Notes: generated from the letters alone by a model not told the origin. DNA of 64,000 nt from Spirochaeta sp. UBA5339 (GCA_002408085.1 DHQL01000007.1:440259-504258), one strand, 5' to 3'. Shown: positions 44,099 to 53,508, numbered from the stretch's first letter. Made by a program: numbers and translations.

Positions 44099-45181
44099 AT
44101 GGCTAAGATGACTAAGGGCATGGCTCTCCTTGTTCTCGTTATGATCATAAGCTGCGCCGCCCTTCTCATTCTGAACAGCAGAAACAGAACTGTCTCTGTC
44201 AGGGATGTTCCGGCACCTGTGGTTCTCAGCAGCCCCCGGCGGGGCAGTCTCTCCCGGACCCTGAGACTTACAGGGGTTACAGAGAGCCGCTCCACGGTAA
44301 CCGTTCTTCCCCGGATCAGCGGAATGGTGGACTCCATGGCTGTTACCACGGGCTCCGGGGTTCAGAAGGGGGATATTGTCGCTCTGATAGACGATGACGC
44401 CTACCGCCTGACCATGGAACAGGCCCGGGCAGCCCTTTCCGGAGCTGAAGCCACCTACAACAGAATCGAAAAACTTTACCGCACCAACTCCGTTCCTCCC
44501 CAGACCTACGATGAGGCTCTGTCGGCATACGAGGCGGCAAAGGCCCAGTATGCCATGGCCCGTCTCAATCTGGACTGGTGCGAGATACGGTCTCCTCTCT
44601 CGGGTACTGTTCTTCAGACTCATCAGGAGGAGGGGGCCCTTGTCTCTCCCCAGGTTCCCCTTGTAACCATAGCCGATCTGGAACACCCGGAGATGAGCCT
44701 CAATGTTCCCGAGGAGTATTATGCCGTCTTCTCAGCCGGCACCACCGAAGAGGTCCCCGGCGGAGAGGTTACAGCCAGTAGTCCCGGAGGTATCACTGTC
44801 GTAATTCCCGCCCTGGGAGAGACCGCCTTCTCCGGTTCCATAAAGTATCTGGCCCCCTGGATTGCCGCTGAGTCTAAGACCTTCGAACTCCGGCTGAGCC
44901 TGGATGATCCTGAAGGGAAGATCCGTCCGGGTATGTTCGCCGTCGTTTATGTCAGTCTGGAGCGCCAGGAGGACATATTCTGGCTGGAGTGGAAGGCTCT
45001 GGATTCACAGGGCCGCCTCTGGTATCTGGATGATGAGGGACTGCCCCGGACCATGGAGTACGAGCCCCTTCTTGAGGGCGACGAGGGCTTTCAGGTTCCA
45101 CCGGGTATGGAGGAGAGTGAGTTTATAATCGAAGGCCAGCACTTTCTCACCGAAGGCCGGGAGATAAGGGTCCTCCAGTGA
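44099..45181 (+). CDS. RND efflux periplasmic adaptor (MFP/HlyD family)
   Basis: A 360-aa adaptor with one N-terminal hydrophobic segment. Order: barrel-sandwich half (VSDSMAVT-like stretch at residues 75-100), helical hairpin (about 100-155), second lipoyl half WCEIRSPLSGTVLQTHQEEG (about 160-180), beta-barrel and membrane-proximal domain. It links the RND pump to the TolC-like protein. CCGGAGG precedes the ATG. It ends in an ATGA-type overlap with the RND gene's GTG start. Confidence 0.92.
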   Translation: MAKMTKGMALLVLVMIISCAALLILNSRNRTVSVRDVPAPVVLSSPRRGSLSRTLRLTGVTESRSTVTVLPRISGMVDSMAVTTGSGVQKGDIVALIDDDAYRLTMEQARAALSGAEATYNRIEKLYRTNSVPPQTYDEALSAYEAAKAQYAMARLNLDWCEIRSPLSGTVLQTHQEEGALVSPQVPLVTIADLEHPEMSLNVPEEYYAVFSAGTTEEVPGGEVTASSPGGITVVIPALGETAFSGSIKYLAPWIAAESKTFELRLSLDDPEGKIRPGMFAVVYVSLERQEDIFWLEWKALDSQGRLWYLDDEGLPRTMEYEPLLEGDEGFQVPPGMEESEFIIEGQHFLTEGREIRVLQ

Positions 45182-48100
45182 AGATATCCGACTACTCCGT
45201 CAGACATCCCGTGGTCATCGGCATTCTGCTGATCGCCCTGGTGCTCTTCGGCGTCCTCTCCACGGTGGGAGTCAGGCAGGACTTTATTCCCGACATCGAA
45301 CTGCCCACGGCGGTGATCCTGACCCCCTGGCCTGGAGCCTCCCCCCTGGATGTGGAGAGGGAGGTTACGGATCCCCTGGAAAAGGAGCTTGGAAGCATCG
45401 CCGGGGTAAGATCCCTTACCTCCACCAGCATGAACAGCGTCTCCATGATTACCATGGAGTTCGACTGGGGTGAGGAGCTGGATCTCAGAATCCCCGAGGT
45501 CAGGGAGAAAATCTCCGCCGCCGCGGAGCTCCTTCCCGAGGGCATCTCCGGACAGCCCCGGATCTTCCGGTACAACGCCAACTCCATGCCCATCTACACC
45601 GCCTCCGTCGAGGGGCCCGCTGAACTCTCCGTAAAGACCGAGTTTCTTCAGGACCGGGTTGTTCCTGTTCTTACCAGAATTGACGGTGTGGCCGAGGTTA
45701 TTCTACGGGGCGCCCGGGATGATCAGCTGCGGATCACCGTCGACCCCGACCTGCTGGCCAGCCGGAACATGTCCCTCCTTGAGGTCTATGCCGCCCTGGA
45801 CCGGGGGAGCGTTTCCTTTCCCGGCGGGGATGTTCAGATGAGGTCCTACCGCCTCAATCTGCGGACCGAAGGGAAGTTCGACAGCCTGGACAAAGTTGCG
45901 GGGCTGACCCTTGGCTACCGGGAGGGTGTGGCCGTCCGGCTGGGGGATGTGGCGGATATCGCCTTTCTGCCCGAGGACCCGGAGAACTATGCCCTCAGCC
46001 GGGGTGAGGAGACCCTTTCTGTAGGCCTGGTCCGCCGCAGCGGCGCCGATACAAGCAGGGTCATCGCCGAGGCCCGGCAGGCTCTGGACTCTCTGGAGCG
46101 GGAGTTTCCGGGTCTGATCTTCCGGACCGTCGGAGATGATGGTGTGAATATCACTCTCTCCATGAGTTCTGTGCGCAATGCCGCCCTGACCGGAGCCCTT
46201 CTGGCGGTGCTTGTTCTCCTCTTCTTCCTCCATAACATCAGGATGACTCTGATTATCGGGCTCTCCATTCCCCTGTCAATCCTCTTCGCCTTTATCGGAA
46301 TGAAGACGCGGAATATGTCCCTCAATCTGATGACCCTGGGTGGGCTGACGGTGGCCATCGGTATGATGGTGGACTCCTCCATCGTGGTTCTTGAGAATAT
46401 TCACGCCCACTACTCCAGAGGTAAGTCAGCGGTGCAGGCGGCCCTGGACGGAACAGGCGAGGTGGGCGGGGCGGTTCTTGCCTCCACCAGTACATCCCTT
46501 GCGGTGTTTATCCCTCTTCTCTTTCTTCAGGACTACACCGGTATCATGCTGAAAGAGGTTGCCCTGACAATTGTCTTCTCCCTCTTCGGGGCCATGGTTG
46601 TCTCCCTGGTCATTGTCCCCTGGCTCTCCTCCCTGATTCTGAAACCCGTCCGTGTTTCCCGGGAGAGCCCGGCGGGAAGAGCAATGAAAAGAATTGAAAG
46701 AGCCGTCGACGGACTCCAGGACCGATACCGCAGAGCTCTTGAATCGGTGCTGGCCCATCCCCGGTTTACCCTCTTTTCCGCCTCCTTCTTCCTTCTGATC
46801 AGCCTGCTGATCTTTAATCTGCTGGGCTTCACCTTTCTGGGGCCCACGGATATGGGGGAGATCAATATCTATCTGGAGATGCCCGACAGCTACACCCTGG
46901 AGGAGACCAGAGACAAGACTGCGGAGGTCCTGGAATTGATAAATGCCAGGGTTCCGGAGCTGGAGAGTGAACTGGCCTATCCCGGACAGCAGGGACTTGT
47001 AAGTCTGACAAGCAGTCCCGTCAACGCCTTTGCGGTGCTGCGCCTTGTTCCCCGGTCAAAGCGGAGCCGCTCGGCCTTTGATATTATGGATGATCTTCGA
47101 ACTGCCCTGGCCTCGGAGATACCGGATCTGGACTTCAGCGTCCGCAACGGCGGACTTAATGCCATGGTGGATGTCAGCTTCGGCGGCGGGGGATACGGGA
47201 TCGAGCTCTCGGGATCGGATCTTGATGAGGTGATCCGTTCGGCCCGGAGGATTGAGTTCTGGATGAGTCAGGACCCGGACTGTGAGGATACGGAGCTCAA
47301 TATCTCCGTTGATACAAGAGAGGGAATTATCAAGGTGGATACGGAGCAGGCCGCCCGGCTCGGGATAAATCCTACGGAGGCTGCTTATCTGATGCGCTTC
47401 TATCTGAAAGGGGAGAGCGTCGGGAGCTACAGCCGTGACGGGACGGATCTGGACATCTATCTGACCACTACTGCCGCGGGGGCCGGGGTCAGGCAGGATC
47501 TTCTGAATACTATTCTGGTTCCATCAGCTTCCGGAAAGCAGATCTCCATGGCGGGAATTGCCGACCTTGAACTCCGGGAAACCTATGCCGAGGTGAAGCA
47601 CTCTGACCGCCTTCCCTCGGTTATTGTCACTGCCTTTCTGAAAGGGAGTGATATAAGGGGAATCAACAGCCGGATTACAAAACGGATTGAAGAGGAGGGG
47701 CTGCCGTCCGGCATCAACTGGAAGCTTTCAGGTTCCGCCTCGGAGACCTTCAGCGCCTTCAGCTCCCTGGCCCGGGTCATTCTGATAGCCCTCTTTCTGG
47801 TCTACACGGTGATGGTCATACAGTTTGAACGCTTCCGGCAGCCCCTGATCGTTATGGCGTCGGTTCCTTTTGTTCTGGCGGGCATGGCTCTGGCACTCCT
47901 GATGATGGGGTCGGCCATGACGATAGTCGGCTTTCTGGGGGGGATTACCCTGGCGGGAATCGTCGTCAACAACGCCATTGTGATGATCGACTATATCAAC
48001 CTTCTCCGGAGCCGGGACACTGTTCCCCTGAGAGAGGCTGTTCTGACAGGCGCTTCCACCCGTCTCAAGCCGATACTGATGTCCACTCTGACTACGGTTC

Positions 48101-48441
48101 TGGGAATCGTGCCCATGGCCATGGGAGTAGGTGAGGGCTCAGAGGTCTATGCCCCCCTGGGACAGACCATTGCCGGAGGACTGCTGACCTCAACCCTGGT
48201 TACCCTCTTTCTTGTTCCCCTTATCTATCACAAGGTGGAGGAGAGCCATGCCCGGCGCAAGACTGCCGCCGGTGCCGGCTTACAGGCCGCTGCGGCCTCA
48301 GCTGCCGGCGGCACAGGATCAGTCGATGCGGCGTTCAAAGCGGATCAGAAGCAGACGGATACCCAGACCATTCAGGATCACAGCGGGCAGAAGGAACAGC
48401 AGAAAGAGTCCGAACCCGGGGGCGGTGAAGAGGGCCAGTGA
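45178..48441 (+). CDS. RND efflux transporter (AcrB/SwrC-like)
   Basis: Proton-driven pump of 1087 aa with 12 helices and two large periplasmic loops. The N terminus has YSVRHPVVIGILLIALVLFG, TM4 carries the proton-relay Asp in LTVAIGMMVDSSIVVLENI, and the second half has GGITLAGIVVNNAIVMIDYI and TLTTVLGIVPMAMGVGEG. The sequence leans to the SwrC/HAE1 side of the family. The C-terminal tail of about 65 residues is low-complexity (Ala/Gly, then Gln/Glu/Lys), and 123 bp of it overlap the antisense ABC permease gene. Substrate unknown. Confidence 0.93.
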   Translation: MKISDYSVRHPVVIGILLIALVLFGVLSTVGVRQDFIPDIELPTAVILTPWPGASPLDVEREVTDPLEKELGSIAGVRSLTSTSMNSVSMITMEFDWGEELDLRIPEVREKISAAAELLPEGISGQPRIFRYNANSMPIYTASVEGPAELSVKTEFLQDRVVPVLTRIDGVAEVILRGARDDQLRITVDPDLLASRNMSLLEVYAALDRGSVSFPGGDVQMRSYRLNLRTEGKFDSLDKVAGLTLGYREGVAVRLGDVADIAFLPEDPENYALSRGEETLSVGLVRRSGADTSRVIAEARQALDSLEREFPGLIFRTVGDDGVNITLSMSSVRNAALTGALLAVLVLLFFLHNIRMTLIIGLSIPLSILFAFIGMKTRNMSLNLMTLGGLTVAIGMMVDSSIVVLENIHAHYSRGKSAVQAALDGTGEVGGAVLASTSTSLAVFIPLLFLQDYTGIMLKEVALTIVFSLFGAMVVSLVIVPWLSSLILKPVRVSRESPAGRAMKRIERAVDGLQDRYRRALESVLAHPRFTLFSASFFLLISLLIFNLLGFTFLGPTDMGEINIYLEMPDSYTLEETRDKTAEVLELINARVPELESELAYPGQQGLVSLTSSPVNAFAVLRLVPRSKRSRSAFDIMDDLRTALASEIPDLDFSVRNGGLNAMVDVSFGGGGYGIELSGSDLDEVIRSARRIEFWMSQDPDCEDTELNISVDTREGIIKVDTEQAARLGINPTEAAYLMRFYLKGESVGSYSRDGTDLDIYLTTTAAGAGVRQDLLNTILVPSASGKQISMAGIADLELRETYAEVKHSDRLPSVIVTAFLKGSDIRGINSRITKRIEEEGLPSGINWKLSGSASETFSAFSSLARVILIALFLVYTVMVIQFERFRQPLIVMASVPFVLAGMALALLMMGSAMTIVGFLGGITLAGIVVNNAIVMIDYINLLRSRDTVPLREAVLTGASTRLKPILMSTLTTVLGIVPMAMGVGEGSEVYAPLGQTIAGGLLTSTLVTLFLVPLIYHKVEESHARRKTAAGAGLQAAAASAAGGTGSVDAAFKADQKQTDTQTIQDHSGQKEQQKESEPGGGEEGQ

Positions 48442-49035
48442 GGGCCAGAGCCCCGGAAGAGGGAAGCCGGAAAACTTCCAGAACCCCGGAGCGAACCAGC
48501 CGATAAAGGGCGCCAGAAAGAGGAAGCCCGTCATCTTTCCCACGGCCATGGCCTCAATCTTGTTGCCCGCAAAGGCGGAGATTATAAGGGCCTCCATGGG
48601 AGCTCCCAGGGCCAGTACCAGAACAATCGGAATCAGCCGTGACACAGGCAGAAAAATATCAATGCCGCTTATCAGGGGTACCGGCAGCAGACAGATCACC
48701 GTCCAGATATAGGGCGCCGTCAGCCTGTGAATCAGGAAGCCTCTTTTGCCGGGAGGTGTAACCGCCAGGGCCGGCAGCACATGATCATCGGCCTCATCAA
48801 CAAGTAAAAGTCCCGTAATCATCCCCGTCAGCAGGGGACCCAGATTCATAATAAACATAAGCACCAGGGGGGAGTGGTCCTCCAGACTGATCCAGGGTCT
48901 TAAGGCTTCTGCCAGCAGTGGAAGGAAGAGCCTGACCAGCAATGCCAGAAAGGGGGCCACAAAGAGCAGCGCCAGCAGCATGGCCTCCCTTGATATATTC
49001 TTCAGATCCAGTTTCCAGAATGCCCTTTCACTCAT
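48319..49035 (-). CDS. ABC-2 type permease, second subunit
   Basis: Membrane protein of 238 aa with about six helices; it begins with an E-R-A-F-W-K-L-D-L-K-N cytoplasmic start and includes a loop D-E-A-D-D-H-V-L-P-A-L-A-V-T-P typical of this exporter family. The layout (ATPase, two different permeases) resembles the three-part fluoroquinolone exporter described in Mycobacterium. Last gene of a TetR-ATPase-permease-permease operon. Its last 123 bp overlap the 3' end of the RND gene in antisense. Confidence 0.85.
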   Translation of the reverse strand: MSERAFWKLDLKNISREAMLLALLFVAPFLALLVRLFLPLLAEALRPWISLEDHSPLVLMFIMNLGPLLTGMITGLLLVDEADDHVLPALAVTPPGKRGFLIHRLTAPYIWTVICLLPVPLISGIDIFLPVSRLIPIVLVLALGAPMEALIISAFAGNKIEAMAVGKMTGFLFLAPFIGWFAPGFWKFSGFPLPGLWPSLALFTAPGFGLFLLFLLPAVILNGLGIRLLLIRFERRID

Positions 49036-49811
49036 ATTCCACCTCCTTTCAGATACCCCTTTTCAAGCAGGTTCCGGGTAAAGGCCCTCTCTGCCAGAGG
49101 CAGAAGAACCGCAATACCGGCTCCAAGAGAGATAAGGGCAGCCCATGGAAAACTTACAGGCCCGCTGCCTGCGGCCATAACAGTCAGATCCAGGGTTCCC
49201 CGGCTTACAAAGAGGTAGTACCAGGGGCCGGGGAGGACTCCGAAGTATCCTAGAAGGGGGAGGCTGAAGGGCGTTCCGTAGACTCCGATCCTGTAGAGGA
49301 GACCCATAATGTCCCTTGATCCCGAGGCGCAGATAAAGCCCAGGAGCGAGAAGAAGAGGGTCGTCAGCATAACGGCCGGGATCAGAAGGAGTATTCTGAA
49401 ACCCGGGCCGGTGATCAGCAGGGTGATGATCATGGTGCTGATACAGGCAGGGAGGCTCAGGGCCAGGGCCTTGGAGACCATGTAGGAGCGGATATTCATG
49501 GGGGTGATAAACAGGTTTTCCAGAAGACCCTCGTCCCGTTCCATCAGCACAATGGCGCCGGTAAAGATCATGGCAAAGGTGGAGGGCTCCGAGAATAGTC
49601 CGAAGGGCAGGGCCCAGCGGGTGATTCCCTCGGGTAGAAAATAGAAGCAGACCGTATAGAGCACTGTGATCACGGCCCATGCGGCGGTAAAGCCGTGGCG
49701 GTGCTGCAGGGTGATATTGTATCTGATCAGGCCGGGAAGGCCGGCTCTGCCGCGGCTGCCGGTTCGTGTGTTGCCGAAGGTGCCGCTTGCTCTGCCGCTG
49801 TCACCGTTCAT
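49032..49811 (-). CDS. ABC-2 type permease, first subunit
   Basis: Membrane protein of 259 aa with about six helices after a 30-residue polar N terminus rich in Gly and Arg. The motif MERDEGLLENLFITPMNIRSY (here positions about 90-110) is characteristic of ABC-2 permeases of the fluoroquinolone-export type. It overlaps both neighbours by ATGA, so the three exporter genes are translationally coupled. Substrate unknown. Confidence 0.87.
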   Translation of the reverse strand: MNGDSGRASGTFGNTRTGSRGRAGLPGLIRYNITLQHRHGFTAAWAVITVLYTVCFYFLPEGITRWALPFGLFSEPSTFAMIFTGAIVLMERDEGLLENLFITPMNIRSYMVSKALALSLPACISTMIITLLITGPGFRILLLIPAVMLTTLFFSLLGFICASGSRDIMGLLYRIGVYGTPFSLPLLGYFGVLPGPWYYLFVSRGTLDLTVMAAGSGPVSFPWAALISLGAGIAVLLPLAERAFTRNLLEKGYLKGGGI

Positions 49812-50668
49812 ATCAGGCTCCTTCCGGTTGTCCGGATAAAGATATCCTCCAGACTCGCCTCCATGCTGTGGATCGTCTCAATCTCACTCTCCTTGATCAG
49901 CTTCAGGAACTCCCTGTTCTCTCCCAGCCCCTCCAGGGGAAACTCCCGGCTGCCGCCCTCTGTCATTCCGCTGCCGGCAAAGTCCACACGCAGCATCTTC
50001 TCGCCATTCTCGATCTTCAGGTTTCGGGGGGAGTCGATCAGGGCCAGTTCTCCCTCATTGATAAAGGCCACCCTGTCGCAGAGCTCATCGGCCACATTCA
50101 TATTGTGGGTTGTCAGAAAGATGGTCTTTCCCCGGGCCTTCAGGTCCAGGATAATGTTCTTGATCCGCTTGGCGTTGACCGGATCCAGCCCCGAAGTGGG
50201 TTCGTCGAGAAAGACAATCTCAGGATCATGGACCAGGGCCCGGCAGAAGTTTAGGCGCATCTTCATCCCCTTGGAGTAGCCGCTGACTCTCTGATCCGCG
50301 GCATCCTGAAGGTCCACCATCTCAAGCAGCTTATCTGCCGAAAGTGTCGGGACTCTATAGAGGGAGGCGAAGAACTCCAGGTTCTCCCGTCCCGTCAGTT
50401 TGGTGTAGAGATTGGGGAGCTCAAAGGAGACACCCACCCGGTTGTAGAACTCACCCCTTACGCCGCTGATCTCCTGCCCCCCCACACTTACACGGCCGGC
50501 ATAGTCCTTAAGGATGCCGATCAGGGTCTTCTGGGTGGTGCTCTTACCGGCCCCCGAGGGCCCGAGAAATCCGAAGATCTCTCCCTTCTCAATCCTGAAG
50601 CTGATTCCCTTCAGCACCTCGCCGCTGCCGCCGGGATAGCTGTACCTCAGATCCTGTACTTCAATCAT
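49808..50668 (-). CDS. ABC exporter ATPase (ABC-2 / drug export type)
   Basis: ATPase of 286 aa. Walker A GPSGAGKSTTQ (about residue 37), Q-loop, signature VSGYSKGMKMRL (about 133), Walker B IVFLDEPTSGLDP and H-loop TTHNMN. The signature and the short C-terminal DUF4162-like region (about 215-286) are typical of NatA/DrrA-type exporters. It overlaps tetR by 8 bp upstream and the permease gene downstream. Confidence 0.93.
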   Translation of the reverse strand: MIEVQDLRYSYPGGSGEVLKGISFRIEKGEIFGFLGPSGAGKSTTQKTLIGILKDYAGRVSVGGQEISGVRGEFYNRVGVSFELPNLYTKLTGRENLEFFASLYRVPTLSADKLLEMVDLQDAADQRVSGYSKGMKMRLNFCRALVHDPEIVFLDEPTSGLDPVNAKRIKNIILDLKARGKTIFLTTHNMNVADELCDRVAFINEGELALIDSPRNLKIENGEKMLRVDFAGSGMTEGGSREFPLEGLGENREFLKLIKESEIETIHSMEASLEDIFIRTTGRSLI

Positions 50669-51305
50669 TGCCGCCTCCTGTGCCGCTCCTGCTCCGGCCT
50701 TCGCCGGTACTGATAATCTTCTCCGCCAGACTCTCGAAGAGAAAGTCCAGGGCCGCTGAAAAATGCCCGGCCCCGATGGCCTCCCTCTGGGTAAAGAGGA
50801 TAAATACCGAACGCATCAGGGCGGCGAAGACCTTCCGGTCCATATCCTTCAGATACCCCGCCTCCTGCCACTCCCGGATCACCGACTCCGACCAGTCCTC
50901 ATCATTCCGCATATGCTCGGCCACCTTCTCAGGGGGCAGCTTCAGCATCAAAAGCTCCACGGCACCCTCTTCAAACATCTTCAGAAAGAGGGGCTCCGTC
51001 TCCATATAGCCGATAAAGCCGTTAAAGAAGGCCTTGATCTTCACTGCATCCAGCTCCTCTCCTGCAAGAAACCGTCCCTGCATCTCAAGGCGGAGCTCCT
51101 TCTCCTCTCTTTCGATAATCTCCATATAGAGAAGTTCCTTGGAGGGGAAAAATTTGTAGAAGGAGCCCTTGGCGATTCCCGTCGCCCGGACAAGATCGTC
51201 CACTGTGGTCTTCTTAAGACCATGGGAGGAAAAGAGTTTCTTTCCCTCCGTTCTCAGCCGCTCGCTGATCTTCAGGGACTCCTCTTCGGTAAATGAACGG
51301 GGCAT
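50661..51305 (-). CDS. TetR-family regulator of the ABC-2 exporter
   Basis: A 214-aa repressor, first gene of the exporter operon. The HTH is clear: GKKLFSSHGLKKTTVDDLVR then A-T-G-I-A-K-G-S-F-Y-K-F-F-P-S-K. The ATG at 51305 is set by AAGGAGG directly upstream. An inverted repeat 25 bp before the start is the likely operator. As the gene is co-transcribed with its target, the operon should be self-regulated and inducible by a transported compound. Confidence 0.9.
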   Translation of the reverse strand: MPRSFTEEESLKISERLRTEGKKLFSSHGLKKTTVDDLVRATGIAKGSFYKFFPSKELLYMEIIEREEKELRLEMQGRFLAGEELDAVKIKAFFNGFIGYMETEPLFLKMFEEGAVELLMLKLPPEKVAEHMRNDEDWSESVIREWQEAGYLKDMDRKVFAALMRSVFILFTQREAIGAGHFSAALDFLFESLAEKIISTGEGRSRSGTGGGND

Positions 51306-51329
51306 GGGCCCTCCTTTTTTATATGACTG

Positions 51330-51357
51330 TATGACTAAATGAGTGAATATAGTCATA
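51330..51357. promoter_or_regulatory. TetR operator of the ABC-2 exporter operon
   Basis: TATGACTA (51330-51337), 12 bp, TAGTCATA (51350-51357): perfect 8-bp arms. A third half-site TATGACT (51322-51328) lies beside it in direct orientation. Confidence 0.7.
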
Positions 51358-51429
51358 AGATAGGTCTGAACGGATGTTTTGTCAAGATCTTTCTTGTATC
51401 CCGGGGCCTGCAGGAGTATTCTGAACCCT

Positions 51430-52824
51430 ATGGATACAGTGAGATCGTTAATCGACAGTTTCTTCGCCTTTAAGGCCTATATAATGCTGCCCCTCTTTAT
51501 CATTATCATCGGACTGATTATCAGGATGAAGATCGGCCCCCTTCTGAAGGCGGCCCTGCGGCTGGGAACCGGATTTGCCGGTGTCTTTATTGTCTTCGGC
51601 TTCTTTGTGGACAATATCCGTCCCGCCGTGGAGGCTATAATCGAGATAAGGGGACTGGACTTTCCGGTTCTCGATGTGGGCTGGCCCCCTCTGGCGGCCA
51701 TCACCTGGAGCTCTCCCTTTGCGGCCCTCTCGATCCCCCTGATTATTCTGATCAATGTCCTGCTTATTGTCTTCCGGATGAGCCGGACCATCTATATCGA
51801 CCTCTGGAACTACTGGCATATGGGACTGATCGGCGCCATCCTCTTCGGGGTGACCGGCAGCTGGCTGATTGCCGTTGCCTCTATCGTTCTGCTGACCCTC
51901 TTTACCATCAAGACCGCCGACTGGAGCACCCCCTATGTGAAGCGGGAGTCCGGAATCGACGGGGTTACGATCTCTCCTGTCTCTGTGGTGGGGCTTCTGC
52001 CCTTTGCGGAGCTGATGAACGCACTATTCGACCGGATTCCATTTGTGAAGAACTGGAGCTTCAATCCCCACAGCGGAAAATCCAGGTGGACCGCCCTTGC
52101 CGATCCTATCCTGATCGGCTTTCTGATGGGGATACTGCTCGCCCTCAGCGCCGGTTACGGGATCAAGGAGGTTCTGGAGCTGGGTATTCATATTGCAGCG
52201 GTCATGTTCCTGCTGCCCAAGTGCGGTGAGCTGATAGGGGAAGGAATCGAACCCGTTTCCCATATGATGAAGGAGAGAATCCAGGCCCGGCTGCCGGGAA
52301 GTGAGGGGCTCTCTGTGGCGGTGGATACGGGAATCCTGATGAACAACAAGTCGGTAATGGTAACAGGTCTTGTCCTGATGCCCATTGCCCTGGGAATTGC
52401 CCTGATCCTCCCGGGAAACCGGACTCTGCCTTTGGGAGATCTGCCCAATCTGATCTCACTGATGTCGGTGACGGTACTTGTTTTCAGGGGCAATGTGATC
52501 CGTTCGGTGCTGACGGGGATTCCCATTGTCACAACCTTCCTTCTGATCTCCAGTCATATGGCCGAGCTCTATACCGAGCTATCCCGGACCACGGGCATGG
52601 AGATGGGGGAGGGGCAGCTGATCACCGCCTTTACCGACGGCGGTCACCATATGCGCTTCTATCTTTTTGAGATCTTTACAGGAAATCTGATTGCCATCTG
52701 CACAATCCCCCTCTTCGGACTGCTGATGCTCTTCTCATGGAGAAGGTACAGAAAGAACCTTGTACTGGAGTCCCCCGCCGGGGCAGAAAAAGAGTCAGAC
52801 CATGATGCAGGCCCGGGGGATTAA
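51430..52824 (+). CDS. Galactitol-type PTS IIC component, orphan
   Basis: Membrane permease of 464 aa with about ten or more helices, belonging to the GatC/SgcC branch (PTS_EIIC galactitol). Family features: PLFIIIIGLIIRMKIGPLLK, D-L-W-N-Y-W-H-M-G and LIGFLMGILLALSAGYGIKE. A normal PTS also needs IIA and IIB proteins or domains; none is fused or encoded nearby. It may work with components elsewhere, or as a non-PTS carrier or sensor. The ATG at 51430 matches the family N terminus. It converges with a TetR gene (4-bp overlap). Confidence 0.85.
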   Translation: MDTVRSLIDSFFAFKAYIMLPLFIIIIGLIIRMKIGPLLKAALRLGTGFAGVFIVFGFFVDNIRPAVEAIIEIRGLDFPVLDVGWPPLAAITWSSPFAALSIPLIILINVLLIVFRMSRTIYIDLWNYWHMGLIGAILFGVTGSWLIAVASIVLLTLFTIKTADWSTPYVKRESGIDGVTISPVSVVGLLPFAELMNALFDRIPFVKNWSFNPHSGKSRWTALADPILIGFLMGILLALSAGYGIKEVLELGIHIAAVMFLLPKCGELIGEGIEPVSHMMKERIQARLPGSEGLSVAVDTGILMNNKSVMVTGLVLMPIALGIALILPGNRTLPLGDLPNLISLMSVTVLVFRGNVIRSVLTGIPIVTTFLLISSHMAELYTELSRTTGMEMGEGQLITAFTDGGHHMRFYLFEIFTGNLIAICTIPLFGLLMLFSWRRYRKNLVLESPAGAEKESDHDAGPGD

Positions 52825-53432
52825 TCCACTGTAAGCACCTGGGTAATCAGGCGGTCCAGATCCTCACCTTCGGGACAGGGGATCGCCTTCTTTACAAGAA
52901 GCACCGTCAGGCCGTGGATCAGGCACCAGGGCTGCAGGACCTTGCCGTCGATCTGTTTAAAGATTTCCGCTCCACAGCAGTTCTCTGCCTCCGGGGGGAT
53001 CTCTCCCATTCCTGCGGCGCTTACCGCACCAAGGTAGGTCATCAGGGAGGTTCCTCCCTTTACGCTGTGCTGCTCTTTTACTACATCGTGGATGCCGGGA
53101 CTGAGAAAGAGGAGTTCCAGGTAGTCCGGATTACCCATAAAAAAGAGAATGTAGGCCCTGCCCATTGCCAGAAGCCTGTCATTTGCCGTGCCCTCGGGAC
53201 AGGAGGCCATTCCCTCCTGCAGGGCGGCATTGAACTTTTCCTCGATCTCCTGACCTATGGCCAGAATCAGTTCCTCCTTGTCGGCAAAGTGCCGGTAGGG
53301 AGAGTTGTGAGAGACCTCGCAGCGGCGGGCCAGTTTGCGGAGGGAGAAGTTCTCTATTCCATCTTCTGAGAGGAGTTTAAGCCCCTCCTCCAGAAGCATC
53401 TGTCTTAAATTTCCATGATGATACTCTTTCAT
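52821..53432 (-). CDS. TetR-family regulator of the reductase pair
   Basis: A 203-aa repressor. The HTH region is KEYHHGNLRQMLLEEGLKLL then I-E-N-F-S-L-R-K-L-A-R-R-C-E-V-S-H-N-S-P-Y-R-H-F. The C-terminal part fits the WHG / TetR_C_13-like class. It is divergent from two flavodoxin-fold reductase genes. Two nearly identical 19-bp palindromes lie between, one over each promoter, so it probably represses itself and the reductases. Confidence 0.9.
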   Translation of the reverse strand: MKEYHHGNLRQMLLEEGLKLLSEDGIENFSLRKLARRCEVSHNSPYRHFADKEELILAIGQEIEEKFNAALQEGMASCPEGTANDRLLAMGRAYILFFMGNPDYLELLFLSPGIHDVVKEQHSVKGGTSLMTYLGAVSAAGMGEIPPEAENCCGAEIFKQIDGKVLQPWCLIHGLTVLLVKKAIPCPEGEDLDRLITQVLTVD

Positions 53433-53454
53433 TTAATAAAAATATAACACATTG

Positions 53455-53508
53455 ATGTTGACAGTGTAAACATTTGGTGATTATTATAAATGTAGACAGT
53501 GTCAACAT
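53455..53508. promoter_or_regulatory. Two TetR operators over divergent promoters
   Basis: ATGTTGACAGTGTAAACAT (53455-53473) and ATGTAGACAGTGTCAACAT (53490-53508): each is a 9-1-9 palindrome with one mismatch; the starts are 35 bp apart. The plus-strand promoter TTGACA (53458-53463) with a TTATTA/TATTAT -10 at 53481-53487 has its -35 inside site 1. The minus-strand promoter uses TTTACA (53473-53468 region), 17 bp, TTATAT, also within site 1. Confidence 0.8.

Noticed and set aside
48212..48712. 166-codon plus-strand frame across the RND/ABC permease overlap
   Set aside because: Arg/Pro-rich, overlaps two better-supported genes and lacks a start signal.
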